A DNA stretch of 15,662 nt. Origin: JBDIBB01 sp039812685. GTDB taxonomy: Bacteria; Acidobacteriota; Vicinamibacteria; Vicinamibacterales; JAFNAJ01. The translations under genes were made by a program, and so were the position numbers. The stretch lies in contig JBDIBB010000093.1 in NCBI GenBank assembly GCA_039812685.1, positions 1-15,662 on the forward strand, given 5' to 3'. The notes beneath the pieces were generated by a model that saw only the letters and a list, made by a program, of their open reading frames with translations, ran no database searches and was not told the DNA's origin. Each line of letters starts with the position of its first letter. The stretch's first letter is position 1. This document shows positions 1 through 7,570 of the stretch, piece after piece.

Positions 1-32
1 TCGGCGCGACGCGGCACTTCCACCACGGACTG

Positions 33-842
33 CTAGCCCCGCCCCTTCCACTGCGTCATGCTGGAGGTCGCGCCGAGGGTGCCGGAGATCAGATTGAAGA
101 CACCCGCCGGCAGGATCCCCTTCAGCGGCGGCGTCACCTTGACCAGCCATGGCGCGAGCACGGCGCGCTTGTTCGAGAGCACGGCGCGCGTGACCAGGTT
201 GGCGAGCCGCTCCGGCGTGAGCATGCGCGTGAACAGCGGCGGCTTCGCCCCGTCGAACAGCCCCGTGCTCACGTAGCTGGGGCACACCAGCGTCGTATGC
301 ACGTGATGGTGCCCGAGCATCTTCAGCTCGAGATCCAGCGATTCGGTGAAGCCGATCACGGCCCACTTGCTCGACGCATAGGTCGAGCCGTAGGGCAGCC
401 CGATGTAGCCCGACGCGCTCGCCACGTTGACGATGTGGGCGTCGGGGCGGCTGATGAGATCCGACAGGAACACGTGGGTGAACGACACCGGTCCCATCGT
501 GTTCACGCGATACGTCGTCAGGTGCTTCTCGAGCGGCAGGTCGAGGAAGGGACCGCCGAAGACGAGGCCGGCGTTGTTCACCAGCACGTCGATCGGCCCG
601 CCCTCGGCGTTCACCTTTTCGCGCAGCGCGGCGATGCCGGGTACGTCGGTGACGTCGGCGGCGTACGCCCCCACGCGCCGGCCGCCAGCCGAGAGCTCCG
701 CCGCGGTCTGCTGGAGCAGCGCATCGTTGAGGTCCACCAGGATCAACTCGGCGCCCTCGGCGGCGAACCGTTGCGCGAGGCTCCTGCCGATGCCAGACGC
801 CCCGCCAGTGATCAGGACGCGTTTGCCGGTCAGCGTGCGCAC
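33..842 (-). CDS. Short-chain dehydrogenase/reductase (SDR) family oxidoreductase
   Basis: A 269-residue classical SDR, a cytosolic or membrane-associated NAD(P)-dependent oxidoreductase; the substrate is unknown. Visible motifs are the Rossmann cofactor loop TGGASGIG (residues 12-19), NNAG (89-92), and the catalytic triad Ser142, Tyr155, Lys159 in YASSK. The PSYVSTG stretch (188-194) is the usual loop after the active site. The length is normal for the family. The start is a GTG at 842, chosen because a GGAGGAGGG Shine-Dalgarno lies just upstream and the Rossmann strand begins directly after it; the frame stays open upstream only because the DNA is GC-rich. The C-terminal tail resembles the extended tails of SDR16C (retinol/17-beta-hydroxysteroid dehydrogenase-like) enzymes, but this assignment is tentative. 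It is transcribed alone, divergently from the DUF5615 gene. Family membership is secure, substrate is not. Confidence 0.9.
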   Translation of the reverse strand: MRTLTGKRVLITGGASGIGRSLAQRFAAEGAELILVDLNDALLQQTAAELSAGGRRVGAYAADVTDVPGIAALREKVNAEGGPIDVLVNNAGLVFGGPFLDLPLEKHLTTYRVNTMGPVSFTHVFLSDLISRPDAHIVNVASASGYIGLPYGSTYASSKWAVIGFTESLDLELKMLGHHHVHTTLVCPSYVSTGLFDGAKPPLFTRMLTPERLANLVTRAVLSNKRAVLAPWLVKVTPPLKGILPAGVFNLISGTLGATSSMTQWKGRG

Positions 843-891
843 GATGCCCTCCTCCGGCCGCCTGGACGCGGCAGCCTTCGACAACGCCCAC

Positions 892-921
892 ACGATACAC
901 GGGTTTGACGCATTGCGGCAA
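892..921 (-). promoter_or_regulatory. Candidate sigma-70 promoter for the SDR gene
   Basis: Read on the minus strand, a TTGCCG -35-like hexamer (916-921) and a TATCGT -10-like hexamer (892-897) are separated by 18 bp. Transcription would start near 885 and give a leader of about 43 bases ending in the GGAGG before the GTG start at 842. Recognised by eye only; the spacing is one base above the optimum. Confidence 0.4.
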
Positions 922-1013
922 TCCGCGGGCTCACGGTCGCGGCCGCACCGCGGGTCGCGGTCACGGCGCGGGTGGTAAGCTACGGACAGGCTTCCCTCCG
1001 GCCGCCATCCAGC

Positions 1014-1541
1014 ATGGGCACCTTGTCTTCCGAGTTGCGCCGGGCCATCGAACGCGCGCCGGGTGCGCCGCGGGTCTACGCCGACGCGAACGTGCCGGCC
1101 GGCATCGTCGGCTTCCTGCGTGAGCAGTTGCGCTGGGACGTGTTCTTCGTGATGGAGCACGCCGAACTGCGCCGCGCGCCCGACCGGGAGCACTTCCGGC
1201 TGGCCCGCGAGATGCACCGGACGCTGCTGTCGCTGGATCGCGACTACTTCGACGACCGGCGGTTTCCCGCCGCCAGCAGCGGCGGCGTGATCGTGGTGAG
1301 CGCCCCCGACGAGCGACTGCTTGCGAGCGTCCTGCGGCAGGTGGATCGGCACCTGCTGCGCGCGCCCGCGCCCGGCGGCGGCGAGCCCGGCGCGCTTCCG
1401 CTGGCGGGCCGCAAGGTGCACGCGCATCCCGGCTGGCCAGGCGAGGGCGGCGGCCCGCGCCGGCGTTCCGGCTCTGACGATGTCGCGCCAGAGCGCTCGC
1501 GCGGCGCATCGCGGCGTCAGCGCGGGCTTGGCGCCAGGTAG
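1014..1541 (+). CDS. DUF5615 PIN-like protein
   Basis: A 175-residue protein whose first two thirds match the DUF5615 (Mut7-C-like, PIN-like) pattern: strand and acidic residue in VYADANVP (21-28, Asp24), a helix, the VMEHAE strand (46-51), Asp57, and the LLSLDRDYFDD segment (71-81, Asp75/Asp77), followed by GGVIVV (90-95). PIN-fold proteins of this kind are usually predicted metal-dependent nucleases, often toxins, but activity has not been shown for most DUF5615 members. The last 35 or so residues are Gly/Arg-rich and probably disordered. The ATG at 1014 is preferred; an in-frame GTG at 972 would add 14 residues, and neither has a clear ribosome site. No small antitoxin gene lies next to it. 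Its 3' end overlaps the 3' end of convergent queC by 25 bp. Confidence 0.7.
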   Translation: MGTLSSELRRAIERAPGAPRVYADANVPAGIVGFLREQLRWDVFFVMEHAELRRAPDREHFRLAREMHRTLLSLDRDYFDDRRFPAASSGGVIVVSAPDERLLASVLRQVDRHLLRAPAPGGGEPGALPLAGRKVHAHPGWPGEGGGPRRRSGSDDVAPERSRGASRRQRGLGAR

Positions 1542-2212
1542 TGCGTCGGATCCTCGAGGCCCGCCTCGCGGAACGCGTCGTGGCGTTCGCGGCACTTGCT
1601 GCAGGCGCCGCAGTGCCGGCCCTCGCGCGGGCTCATGCACGAGAGCGTGAGGTGCAGCGGCACCCCGAGCGCGACGCCGCGAGCGATCACCTCGTGCTTC
1701 TCGAGATGGCGATACGGGGCATCGACGGCGATCGCGGCATCGAGGCCGAGCGAGGCGGCGCGGGCGATCGCCTCGAAGAACGCCGGCGTGGCATCGGGGA
1801 ACGGGTTGCCCGCCAGCGGCCCCAGGACGATGCGCGACAGGCGCAACTGGGCGCAGAGCACCGCCGCCTTGGTGATGAGCACGAGGTTGCGTCCGGCGAG
1901 GTAGACCTCCTCGTCCGGCGTGTCGTAGGCCGGCGGCTCGCCGCGGATCGCCCAGTGCGTGGCCGGGTAGACGTCGCGCATGTCGAAGGTGACCACGCGG
2001 GCGGGCGCGGTCCGTCCGGCCAGCGGCGGCAGCTCGAGCAGGCGCCGCAGGGCCTCGCGCTCGTCGTGTTCCCAGGCCAGGCCCACCGCGACGTAGATCG
2101 GGGTGACGGGGCCCCGCGCGGCCTCCTCGGCCAGCAGGACCACGCTGTCGAGGCCGGCCGAGCACAGCACGGCGGTGCCGCCTTGACCGTGTGCGGAAGC
2201 GTTCTCTACCAT
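1517..2212 (-). CDS. queC: 7-cyano-7-deazaguanine synthase (QueC)
   Basis: QueC converts 7-carboxy-7-deazaguanine to preQ0 with ATP and ammonia, in the cytosol, on the way to queuosine. The protein (231 residues) has an N-terminal PP-loop (SAGLDS, residues 18-23), a WEHDERE segment (47-53), LAGRN (106-110), NPFPDATPAF (136-145) and the C-terminal zinc site Cys192, Cys201, Cys204, Cys207. The PP-loop reads SAGLDS instead of the usual SGGLDS, so it is a divergent family member. I chose the ATG at 2212, close to the PP-loop as is typical, with GGAAA upstream; an in-frame ATG at 2257 would add 15 residues. The queD gene starts divergently 92 bp away, which supports a role in 7-deazaguanine synthesis. 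QueE and later enzymes are not in the window. Confidence 0.88.
   Translation of the reverse strand: MVENASAHGQGGTAVLCSAGLDSVVLLAEEAARGPVTPIYVAVGLAWEHDEREALRRLLELPPLAGRTAPARVVTFDMRDVYPATHWAIRGEPPAYDTPDEEVYLAGRNLVLITKAAVLCAQLRLSRIVLGPLAGNPFPDATPAFFEAIARAASLGLDAAIAVDAPYRHLEKHEVIARGVALGVPLHLTLSCMSPREGRHCGACSKCRERHDAFREAGLEDPTHYLAPSPR
2183..2212 (+). promoter_or_regulatory. Candidate promoter for queD and the HAD phosphatase
   Basis: A TTGACC -35-like hexamer (2183-2188) and a TACCAT -10-like hexamer (2207-2212) are 18 bp apart on the plus strand. The start site would be near 2219, giving a leader of about 86 bases to queD. The element lies inside the 5' end of queC and its -10 includes the queC start codon on the other strand, so the two genes could interfere with each other. 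I see no preQ1-type aptamer in the leader. Confidence 0.35.
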
Positions 2213-2304
2213 CGGGTTTCCAGGCGCAGGATCGGGAACGTGGCGCCGTGGCGTCATTCCATCACGGTTCCCGTCCGGCCGTCACTTCCTGAGGCTGTCT
2301 CCCC

Positions 2305-2709
2305 ATGTATTCGGTCACGAAGCGTATCGAATTCTGTTATGGACACCGGCTGCTCGATTACGACGGGATCTGCAAGCACCCGCACGGGCACAACGCGCTC
2401 GCCGAGATCGAGGTCCGCACCGGCGGGCTCGACAACCGCGAGATGGTGGTGGACTTCAGCGACATCAAGCGGGCGGTGAAGGGGTGGATCGATCGCGAGC
2501 TCGATCACAAGATGATCCTGCGCCACGACGATCCGCTCGTGAAGCCGCTGCAGGCGCTCAACGAGCCGGTCTACGTGCTCGATTCCAATCCCACCGTCGA
2601 ACGGATCGCCAGGCTGATCTTCGACAAGGCGTGCGAGCTCGGCGTTCCGGTGGTGCGCGTGCGGGTGTGGGAGACGCCGTCCTCGTTCACGACCTATACC
2701 GGCCCATGA
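2305..2709 (+). CDS. queD: 6-carboxytetrahydropterin synthase (QueD)
   Basis: A 134-residue enzyme of the 6-pyruvoyl-tetrahydropterin synthase fold. QueD makes 6-carboxy-5,6,7,8-tetrahydropterin from dihydroneopterin triphosphate, the first committed step to 7-deazaguanines. The zinc ligands are His14 in FCYGHRL and His27/His29 in CKHPHGHN; Cys23 of the same motif is the catalytic thiol. VVDFSDIK (48-55), the Asp67-His68 pair in LDHKM, and Glu123 in the ETPSS substrate-binding motif are all present, so it should be active. The length is normal. The start is an ATG preceded by a GAGG at 2291-2294. Its stop overlaps the start of the following HAD phosphatase (ATGA), indicating translational coupling. 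It is divergent from queC. Confidence 0.95.
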   Translation: MYSVTKRIEFCYGHRLLDYDGICKHPHGHNALAEIEVRTGGLDNREMVVDFSDIKRAVKGWIDRELDHKMILRHDDPLVKPLQALNEPVYVLDSNPTVERIARLIFDKACELGVPVVRVRVWETPSSFTTYTGP

Positions 2710-3365
2710 CCGTCGTGCGCCTGGTGGCGTTCGACCTCGACGGCACCCTGATCGATTCGCGCCACGACCTCGCCGCGGCGGCCAACGACGTGCTGGCGCG
2801 GTACGGCCGCGCCCCGCTGCCGGTGACGCGCGTCACGTCGATGGTGGGCGAGGGCGCCCGCGTGCTGATGGAGCGGGTCTTCGCCGCCTCGGGGCTGCCG
2901 GCGCCGGCCGATCACGACCTCGACGCGTTCGCGCGGTGCTACCACGCGCGGCTGGTCGAGACCACGCGCCCGTACGACGGCGCGGACGAGACGCTGCGCG
3001 CGGTGTCGGCGCGTTGCCGGGTGGCGCTGGTCACCAACAAGCCGCTCGCCCACACCATCCGGCTGGCCGGGCACTTCGGCTGGGCGCCGCTGCTCTGCGC
3101 GACGATTGGCGGTGACGGGCCCTGGCCCCGCAAGCCCTCGCCCGACGGCCTGCGCGGCGCCATGGCCGCCTCGGGGGCGACGGCCGACACGACGGTGCTC
3201 GTCGGCGACTCCGCCGTCGATCTGGCGACGGCCCGGGCGGCTGGCGTGCGCTTCGCGTTCGCGCGCTACGGGTTCGGCGCGCCCGGCGTGGCCGCCGGCG
3301 CGCTGGCATCCGACGACTGGATCCTGGACAACGCCGCCGACCTGTTGCGAAGGCTGGATGGGTAG
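2706..3365 (+). CDS. HAD hydrolase, phosphoglycolate phosphatase-like
   Basis: A 219-residue haloacid dehalogenase superfamily phosphatase, subfamily IA. The four HAD motifs are complete: DLDGT (Asp10 nucleophile, Asp12 acid/base), Thr110 in LVTNKP, Lys143 in RKPSPDG, and GDSAVD (Asp168, Asp172) for magnesium. The KPxPxGL pattern after the lysine and an alpha-helical cap between residues 15 and 90 are typical of Gph-type phosphoglycolate phosphatases, which remove 2-phosphoglycolate formed in DNA repair or by Rubisco. Many relatives have other small phosphate esters as substrates, so the specificity is uncertain. It is fused to the queD transcript by an ATGA overlap, which could mean only co-expression. 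It converges with the UbiA gene, 32 bp away. Confidence 0.85.
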   Translation: MTVVRLVAFDLDGTLIDSRHDLAAAANDVLARYGRAPLPVTRVTSMVGEGARVLMERVFAASGLPAPADHDLDAFARCYHARLVETTRPYDGADETLRAVSARCRVALVTNKPLAHTIRLAGHFGWAPLLCATIGGDGPWPRKPSPDGLRGAMAASGATADTTVLVGDSAVDLATARAAGVRFAFARYGFGAPGVAAGALASDDWILDNAADLLRRLDG

Positions 3366-3397
3366 CGGAGAACGGGGCTCGCCGCGACCGGCTGCCG

Positions 3398-4312
3398 TCA
3401 CAACAGGTAGGCCAGCGCGAAGCCTACCTGCGCGACGAACATCATGCGGTACATGTGCGCCCAGGAGACGTGGTTCTCCTCGACGGCGAGCGACTCCGGG
3501 TGCCGCAGCATCAGGTAGCAGACGTAGAGGCCATAGGCCGTCATCACCGCGCCGAGCGCGTGCAGCAGCCAGTAGTTGCCGGTGAGCACGCCGGTCTCGG
3601 TGCCAGCCACGATCAACAGGAACGGCACGACGAAGGACGGCGAGATCATCCACGCCGCGCGGCGCACGCCGTAGACGATGGGCAGCGTGCGGCAGCCGCC
3701 GCGCGCGTCGCCTTCCATGTCGGCGAAATCCTTGGTCGTGCAGGCGCCGAGCAGGAACAGCCCGAAGATGGCGCCGATGAACCACGGTTCGACGCCCATC
3801 ACCGTCTTCACGCTGGACCATCCAGCCACCTTCAGCAGCACGCCCCTGGGGATGGCGATGGTCACATTCGCCCAGATGCCGAACCGTTTGGTACGCGCCG
3901 GCGGCGCCGAGTAGACGACGGTGAGCACGGTTGCCGCCAGCACGATCCAGAAGCACTCGTGCCGGCCGGCTGGCGCCACCAGCCACGCCAGCGCCAGCGC
4001 GACGGCGTAGGTGACCCACGTGAAGATCCAGGCGGCACGCAGCGGGATGCGGCCCTCGGGCAACGGCCGCCGCGGCTTGTTGATGCGATCGATGTCGAGG
4101 TCGTAAATCTGGTTGAGCGTGTTCGACGCGGCATTGAGCACGGCCGCCATCAGCGCGCCGAGCACGGGGTAGATCACCAGCCACGGGCTCCACGGCTCGT
4201 AGGGCGCCGCGCCGATGGCCGTCAGCCCGCCCGACAGGAAGCCCAGCGCCGGCGCCACCAGCGTGAACGGCCGCGACAGTTCCAGGTAGTCGTGCAGCGT
4301 GCGGCGCGCCAT
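3398..4312 (-). CDS. UbiA family prenyltransferase
   Basis: A 304-residue integral membrane prenyltransferase with about eight or nine hydrophobic segments. Both aspartate-rich motifs that bind prenyl diphosphate through magnesium are present: NQIYDLDID (Asn67, Asp71, Asp75) followed by RINKPRRPLPEG, and DFADMEGD (Asp195, Asp198, Asp202). The NQxxDxxxDxxNKPxRPL form is closer to homogentisate phytyltransferase, chlorophyll synthase and geranylgeranylglycerol-phosphate synthase types than to classical UbiA (NDxxDxxxD), but the acceptor cannot be told from sequence. The start codon overlaps the stop of the upstream kinase fusion by one base (TGATG), so the two are translationally coupled. The context suggests it uses a prenyl diphosphate made or salvaged by that kinase fusion; this is an inference. 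Confidence 0.88.
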   Translation of the reverse strand: MARRTLHDYLELSRPFTLVAPALGFLSGGLTAIGAAPYEPWSPWLVIYPVLGALMAAVLNAASNTLNQIYDLDIDRINKPRRPLPEGRIPLRAAWIFTWVTYAVALALAWLVAPAGRHECFWIVLAATVLTVVYSAPPARTKRFGIWANVTIAIPRGVLLKVAGWSSVKTVMGVEPWFIGAIFGLFLLGACTTKDFADMEGDARGGCRTLPIVYGVRRAAWMISPSFVVPFLLIVAGTETGVLTGNYWLLHALGAVMTAYGLYVCYLMLRHPESLAVEENHVSWAHMYRMMFVAQVGFALAYLL

Positions 4313-5661
4313 CAGGCCCCCGCGCGGTCCAGCGCCACGGCGAGAGCGGCCGCGATGGCCGTCTGCAGGAAGTTCAGCAGGTCGTTGTTCACGAGCCCTC
4401 CCGGTTCGAGCGCCGCGGCGATCGCGCCTTCGGCCGTCATCGCCACGATGGACGCGGCGGCGATCGTCCACGCGGCGGACGCCGGGACGATGCCCAGCGA
4501 GGCGGCCAGCGCAGCGAGGCCAGCGGCGGCGGCGGCGCCACCGAGCGTGCCGGCCGCCGACATGCCGCCGGCCGTGCCCGGCGGCACGCGCGAGCGCGTC
4601 AGCGGCGACCATGTCGTGCGGCCCCAGGCCTTGCCCACCTCGCTGGCCGCCGTGTCGGACGCGCCCGACACCAGCGCCGCGGCCATCGCCAGGGAAGCCG
4701 CTGCCGCGTGCGGGCTCATCATCCCCACGCAGGCCGCCGCGGCGCCCAGGCCACAGTTGGCGAATGCGTTGGCCGCGCCACGGCGCCCGCCAGCCTGCTC
4801 GGCGATGCCCAGCAGGCGCTTGCGCGAGAGACCCAGCCGCGACGTCGCGGCGGCAACGATGAAGCCGGCCAGCAGCAGGCTCCAGGCGGCCGGTCCGGCC
4901 GCGAGCCAGATCACGAGGCCGACCGCCAGGCCGCCCGCGACGCCGGATCCCGACACCGCGCCGGCCCGCCAGCCGGCGAGCGCCACGATTCCGTTCACCG
5001 CAACGGCAGCCGGCGCCCTGGCCCATGCCGCCGACAGCGCGCCGGCGGCCAGCGACCCGTCGATCAGCGTGAGACCCCAGAGCACGCCAGCCGCCGCGGC
5101 CGGCACGCTCACGTTGTCGTCGAGCCCCACGGGCATCGTTTCCGCCAGCATGGCGAGAAGCGCCGCGGCCGGCGGGGCGACCCACAGGAACCAAGACGGC
5201 ACGGCCACGGGCACGGCCGGCGCCGTCCACTGCGCCACCGCGATGCCCGCCGCGGTCGCGCACACGAGGAACGCGGCGCTGGCGGCGATCCGCTTGTCGG
5301 GGTTCCACGGCCATCGTGGCGCGCGGGCGCCGAGCCGACGGCCCACGAGCGTCGCGACGCCGTCGCCAACGGCCAGCACGACCCATGCGATGGCCGTCAG
5401 ATCGATCCGTGATCGGAAGACGACGATCAACGCCAGCACGGAGGCGGGGTAGATCGCGATGCCCGCGGGCCGGCGACCGGCCAGTTCGTCGGGCCGGAAC
5501 AGCCAGTGGCCAGCGAGTCGAGGCAGCACGAACAGGTTCACGGCGAGCGCGGCGGCCGCGCAGATGGCGGCCTGCTGCCACGAGAGCCACGGCAGCAGCA
5601 GCGCGCACAGGCCCACGCCCATGTGCACGAGCTTCCGCGACGACTCGGAGAATGCGGTCAT
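4312..5661 (-). CDS. Phytol/dolichol kinase-like domain fused to DUF92 (phytyl-phosphate kinase-like)
   Basis: A 449-residue polytopic membrane protein with two domains. Residues 1-200 resemble the SEC59/phytol kinase (VTE5) family: RKLVHM (9-14), GDGVATLVGRRLG (99-111), NPDKRIAASAAF (120-131) and a DDNVSVP segment (181-187). Residues 215-445 are a DUF92 domain: GGRRGAANAFANCGLGA (291-307), SDTAASEVGKAWGR (335-348), PPGTAGGMSAAGT (360-372). In plants and cyanobacteria VTE5 phosphorylates phytol and the DUF92 protein VTE6 adds the second phosphate, giving phytyl diphosphate. The fusion would therefore be a two-step prenyl-alcohol kinase, CTP-dependent by analogy. The start overlaps the stop of the upstream reductase (ATGA) and the stop overlaps the start of the UbiA gene. 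The domains are well supported; the substrate is inferred. Confidence 0.85.
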   Translation of the reverse strand: MTAFSESSRKLVHMGVGLCALLLPWLSWQQAAICAAAALAVNLFVLPRLAGHWLFRPDELAGRRPAGIAIYPASVLALIVVFRSRIDLTAIAWVVLAVGDGVATLVGRRLGARAPRWPWNPDKRIAASAAFLVCATAAGIAVAQWTAPAVPVAVPSWFLWVAPPAAALLAMLAETMPVGLDDNVSVPAAAAGVLWGLTLIDGSLAAGALSAAWARAPAAVAVNGIVALAGWRAGAVSGSGVAGGLAVGLVIWLAAGPAAWSLLLAGFIVAAATSRLGLSRKRLLGIAEQAGGRRGAANAFANCGLGAAAACVGMMSPHAAAASLAMAAALVSGASDTAASEVGKAWGRTTWSPLTRSRVPPGTAGGMSAAGTLGGAAAAAGLAALAASLGIVPASAAWTIAAASIVAMTAEGAIAAALEPGGLVNNDLLNFLQTAIAAALAVALDRAGA

Positions 5662-6605
5662 GCGACCCCGGCCCCCCTCTCGACGGCAGCCAGCGTGCGT
5701 GTCATCGCCTCCTCGAACGGCGTGATCCGATACCCGAGATCACGCTCGGCCGCGCCGCTGTCCACAGGCCAGTCACGCAGCAGGATCTCGACCGTGCCGC
5801 GCGTGAGCCGGGGCACGCCACCGAAGGCGCGACCGCGCCACTCGTCGAGCGCGCCGGCGGCGCGTGCCAGCGCGGGCGGCAGGTCCAGCGGCAGCCGGGT
5901 CCGGCGGCGCGCGCGCACCCACTCGAACATCGCCATCTGCGGCAGGTTCGGCCCGCCGAGACCGTAGCACGCCCCGGGCCGGCCACGCTCGAGCGCCAGC
6001 ACGTGGCCCATCGCCACGTCGTCGACGAACGAGAAGCTCCACGTGCGGCGTGCCCCGACGGTGGCAGGCAGGCGGCCGCGCAGGTGGTTACGCAACAGGC
6101 CGCTGGCGAGATTGCCCGCGGTCGGCGCGCCGGGTCCGAGGATGACGCCGGGCGAGACGGTGACGATGGGAACGCCCGCGGCGCCTGCATCGGCGGCGAT
6201 CCGCGCGGCCGCGGCCTTCGTCCGCTGGTAGTCGTTCGTGCGGCGCAGCGGTGGCTCACCGGCCGGTGTGGTGGCGAGAAACGACGACGTGTAGACCAGA
6301 CGACGGAGGCCCAGCGTGGCGACCGCCGCCAGGGCGTGGCGCAGTCCTCCGACGTTCACCCGGTCGAAGTCGGCGCGACGTCCCAGGATCTCGACCTTCG
6401 CCGCCGCGTGGCAGATCGCCTCGCAGCCTCGCGCGGCATCGACCAGCCACGCGGCGTCGCCGACGTCGCCGTCGATGGCCCGCCACGGCAGTCCGGCGCG
6501 GGTGGCCTGGCGGGCGGCGATGACCGGCTCGTGACCCCGCAGGGCGAGCGCCCGGGCGATGTGGCGGCCGAGGTAGCCGGTCCCGCCGGTGACCAGGACG
6601 ACCAC
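5658..6605 (-). CDS. NAD-dependent epimerase/dehydratase (dihydroflavonol reductase-like extended SDR)
   Basis: A 315-residue extended SDR. The cofactor loop is GGTGYLG (7-13), DVGDA (47-51) is the adenine-side acidic patch, TSS (106-108) precedes the active site and the catalytic pair is Tyr126/Lys130 in NDYQRTK. VSPGVILGPG (150-159) and SFVDDVAMGH (192-201) are typical of the dihydroflavonol-4-reductase, 3-beta-hydroxysteroid dehydrogenase and hopanoid-associated epimerase (HpnA-like) group. The substrate could be a sugar nucleotide or an isoprenoid/sterol-like ketone; the adjoining prenyl-lipid genes favour the second only weakly. It starts with GTG at 6605 with GAGGG seven bases upstream, 9 bp after the preceding gene, and overlaps the next gene by ATGA. 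Expression with the kinase fusion and UbiA gene is very likely. Confidence 0.85.
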   Translation of the reverse strand: MVVLVTGGTGYLGRHIARALALRGHEPVIAARQATRAGLPWRAIDGDVGDAAWLVDAARGCEAICHAAAKVEILGRRADFDRVNVGGLRHALAAVATLGLRRLVYTSSFLATTPAGEPPLRRTNDYQRTKAAAARIAADAGAAGVPIVTVSPGVILGPGAPTAGNLASGLLRNHLRGRLPATVGARRTWSFSFVDDVAMGHVLALERGRPGACYGLGGPNLPQMAMFEWVRARRRTRLPLDLPPALARAAGALDEWRGRAFGGVPRLTRGTVEILLRDWPVDSGAAERDLGYRITPFEEAMTRTLAAVERGAGVA

Positions 6606-6614
6606 CGGCGGCCC

Positions 6615-7565
6615 TCAGCTTCCGGGCCTCGCGCTGGTGCGCTGTCGCCAGTCATCGAGCACGTCGGCCATCGTCCGATCGACGGGAAGCGCGGGCCGCC
6701 AGCCCGTGTCGGCCGTGAGCCGGTCGTGCCGGCCCAGCACGAGCGGCGTGTCGTTCGGGCGCAGCAGGGCCGGATCGGTTTCCACCGTAACCGGCACGCG
6801 GGCGCTGGCGATGAGCGACTGCAGCAGGTCGCGGATGGCGAAGGCCGTGCCGCTGCACACGTTGTAGGCCGTGCCCGGGCGGCCGTGCCGCACGAGCAGC
6901 TGGTAGGCGGCGACGACGTCGCGCACGTCGGTGAGGTCGCGGCACGCGTCGAGGTTGCCCACCCGCATGATCGGCTGGCGCGCTCCGCGTTCGATCGCGG
7001 CGAGCTGGCTCGCGAAGGACGAGAGCACGAAGGCGGGCGACTGCCGCGGGCCGGCGTGGTTGAAGGCGCGCGCGATCACCGTGTGGAGGCCGTCCTCCTG
7101 CCAGGCGCGCGTGGCCAGGCGTTCGGCGGCCAGCTTGCTCAGGCCGTAGGGGCTCGACGGGCCGAGCGGCGCGTCCTCGTCGAGCGCCGACGACGACGCG
7201 CGATAGACGGCCGCGGAGCTGACGACGAGCACGCGCGCGCGGGGGGCGTGGACGCGCAGCGCGTCGAGCAGGCGCGCGGTGCCCAGGGCGTTGATCTCGA
7301 GCGTGTCGGCCACCGACGAGAACGACTGCCCCACGTGCGCCGCGCCGGCCAGGTGGAACACGACGTCCGGAACGGCGGTCGCGACGGCCCGCTCCACCGC
7401 GAGCCGATCCGCCAGGTCGATCTGGGTCCACCGTGCGCTGCTGGTCTCGGGTACGGCCTCGCGCGTCCAGGCGTGGACCGTGACGTCCGGCTCTCCGGCC
7501 ACCAGTGGCAGCAGGTGGCTGCCGGCGAAGCCCGAGGCGCCTGTGACCAGGACCGAGTGCGCCAC
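6615..7565 (-). CDS. GDP-4-keto-6-deoxy-D-mannose reductase-like (RMD/GMD family epimerase)
   Basis: A 316-residue extended SDR of the nucleotide-sugar epimerase/dehydratase type. Motifs are GASGFAG (9-15), HLAGAAHVG (71-79), SSAAVY (116-121) with the catalytic Ser, and Tyr140/Lys144 in SPYGLSK. FNHAGPRQSPAFV (168-180) and the NLDACRDLTDVRDVV block (204-218) are characteristic of GDP-mannose 4,6-dehydratases and GDP-4-keto-6-deoxymannose reductases, which make GDP-rhamnose or similar deoxysugars for surface polysaccharides. The lack of an obvious dehydratase Thr/Glu pair and the short length favour the reductase. Start is a GTG with AGGAG very close upstream, and the ribosome site overlaps the lptD stop, 5 bp apart. 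Its position behind lptD fits a role in LPS O-chain sugars, but that is inference. Confidence 0.85.
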   Translation of the reverse strand: MAHSVLVTGASGFAGSHLLPLVAGEPDVTVHAWTREAVPETSSARWTQIDLADRLAVERAVATAVPDVVFHLAGAAHVGQSFSSVADTLEINALGTARLLDALRVHAPRARVLVVSSAAVYRASSSALDEDAPLGPSSPYGLSKLAAERLATRAWQEDGLHTVIARAFNHAGPRQSPAFVLSSFASQLAAIERGARQPIMRVGNLDACRDLTDVRDVVAAYQLLVRHGRPGTAYNVCSGTAFAIRDLLQSLIASARVPVTVETDPALLRPNDTPLVLGRHDRLTADTGWRPALPVDRTMADVLDDWRQRTSARPGS

Positions 7566-7570
7566 GGCTC

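Noticed and set aside
1..32. Possible 3' end of a plus-strand gene entering from the left, closing at a TAG at 34-36
   Set aside because: Eleven codons are too few to judge, and the base composition gives no help.
905..910. A TTGACG -35-like hexamer on the plus strand upstream of the DUF5615 gene
   Set aside because: No matching -10 is found 16-18 bp downstream.
33..2165. A 710-codon open minus-strand frame covering the SDR gene and running on upstream across queC
   Set aside because: Only the first-named part has SDR motifs; the rest is Arg/Pro/Ala-rich translation in a shifted frame of queC and of the plus-strand DUF5615 gene, as expected of stop-poor high-GC DNA. The real start is the GTG at 842.
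3455..5452. Plus-strand open frame (665 codons) opposite the UbiA and kinase fusion genes
   Set aside because: Same reason: no motif, biased composition, and well-supported minus-strand genes occupy the region.
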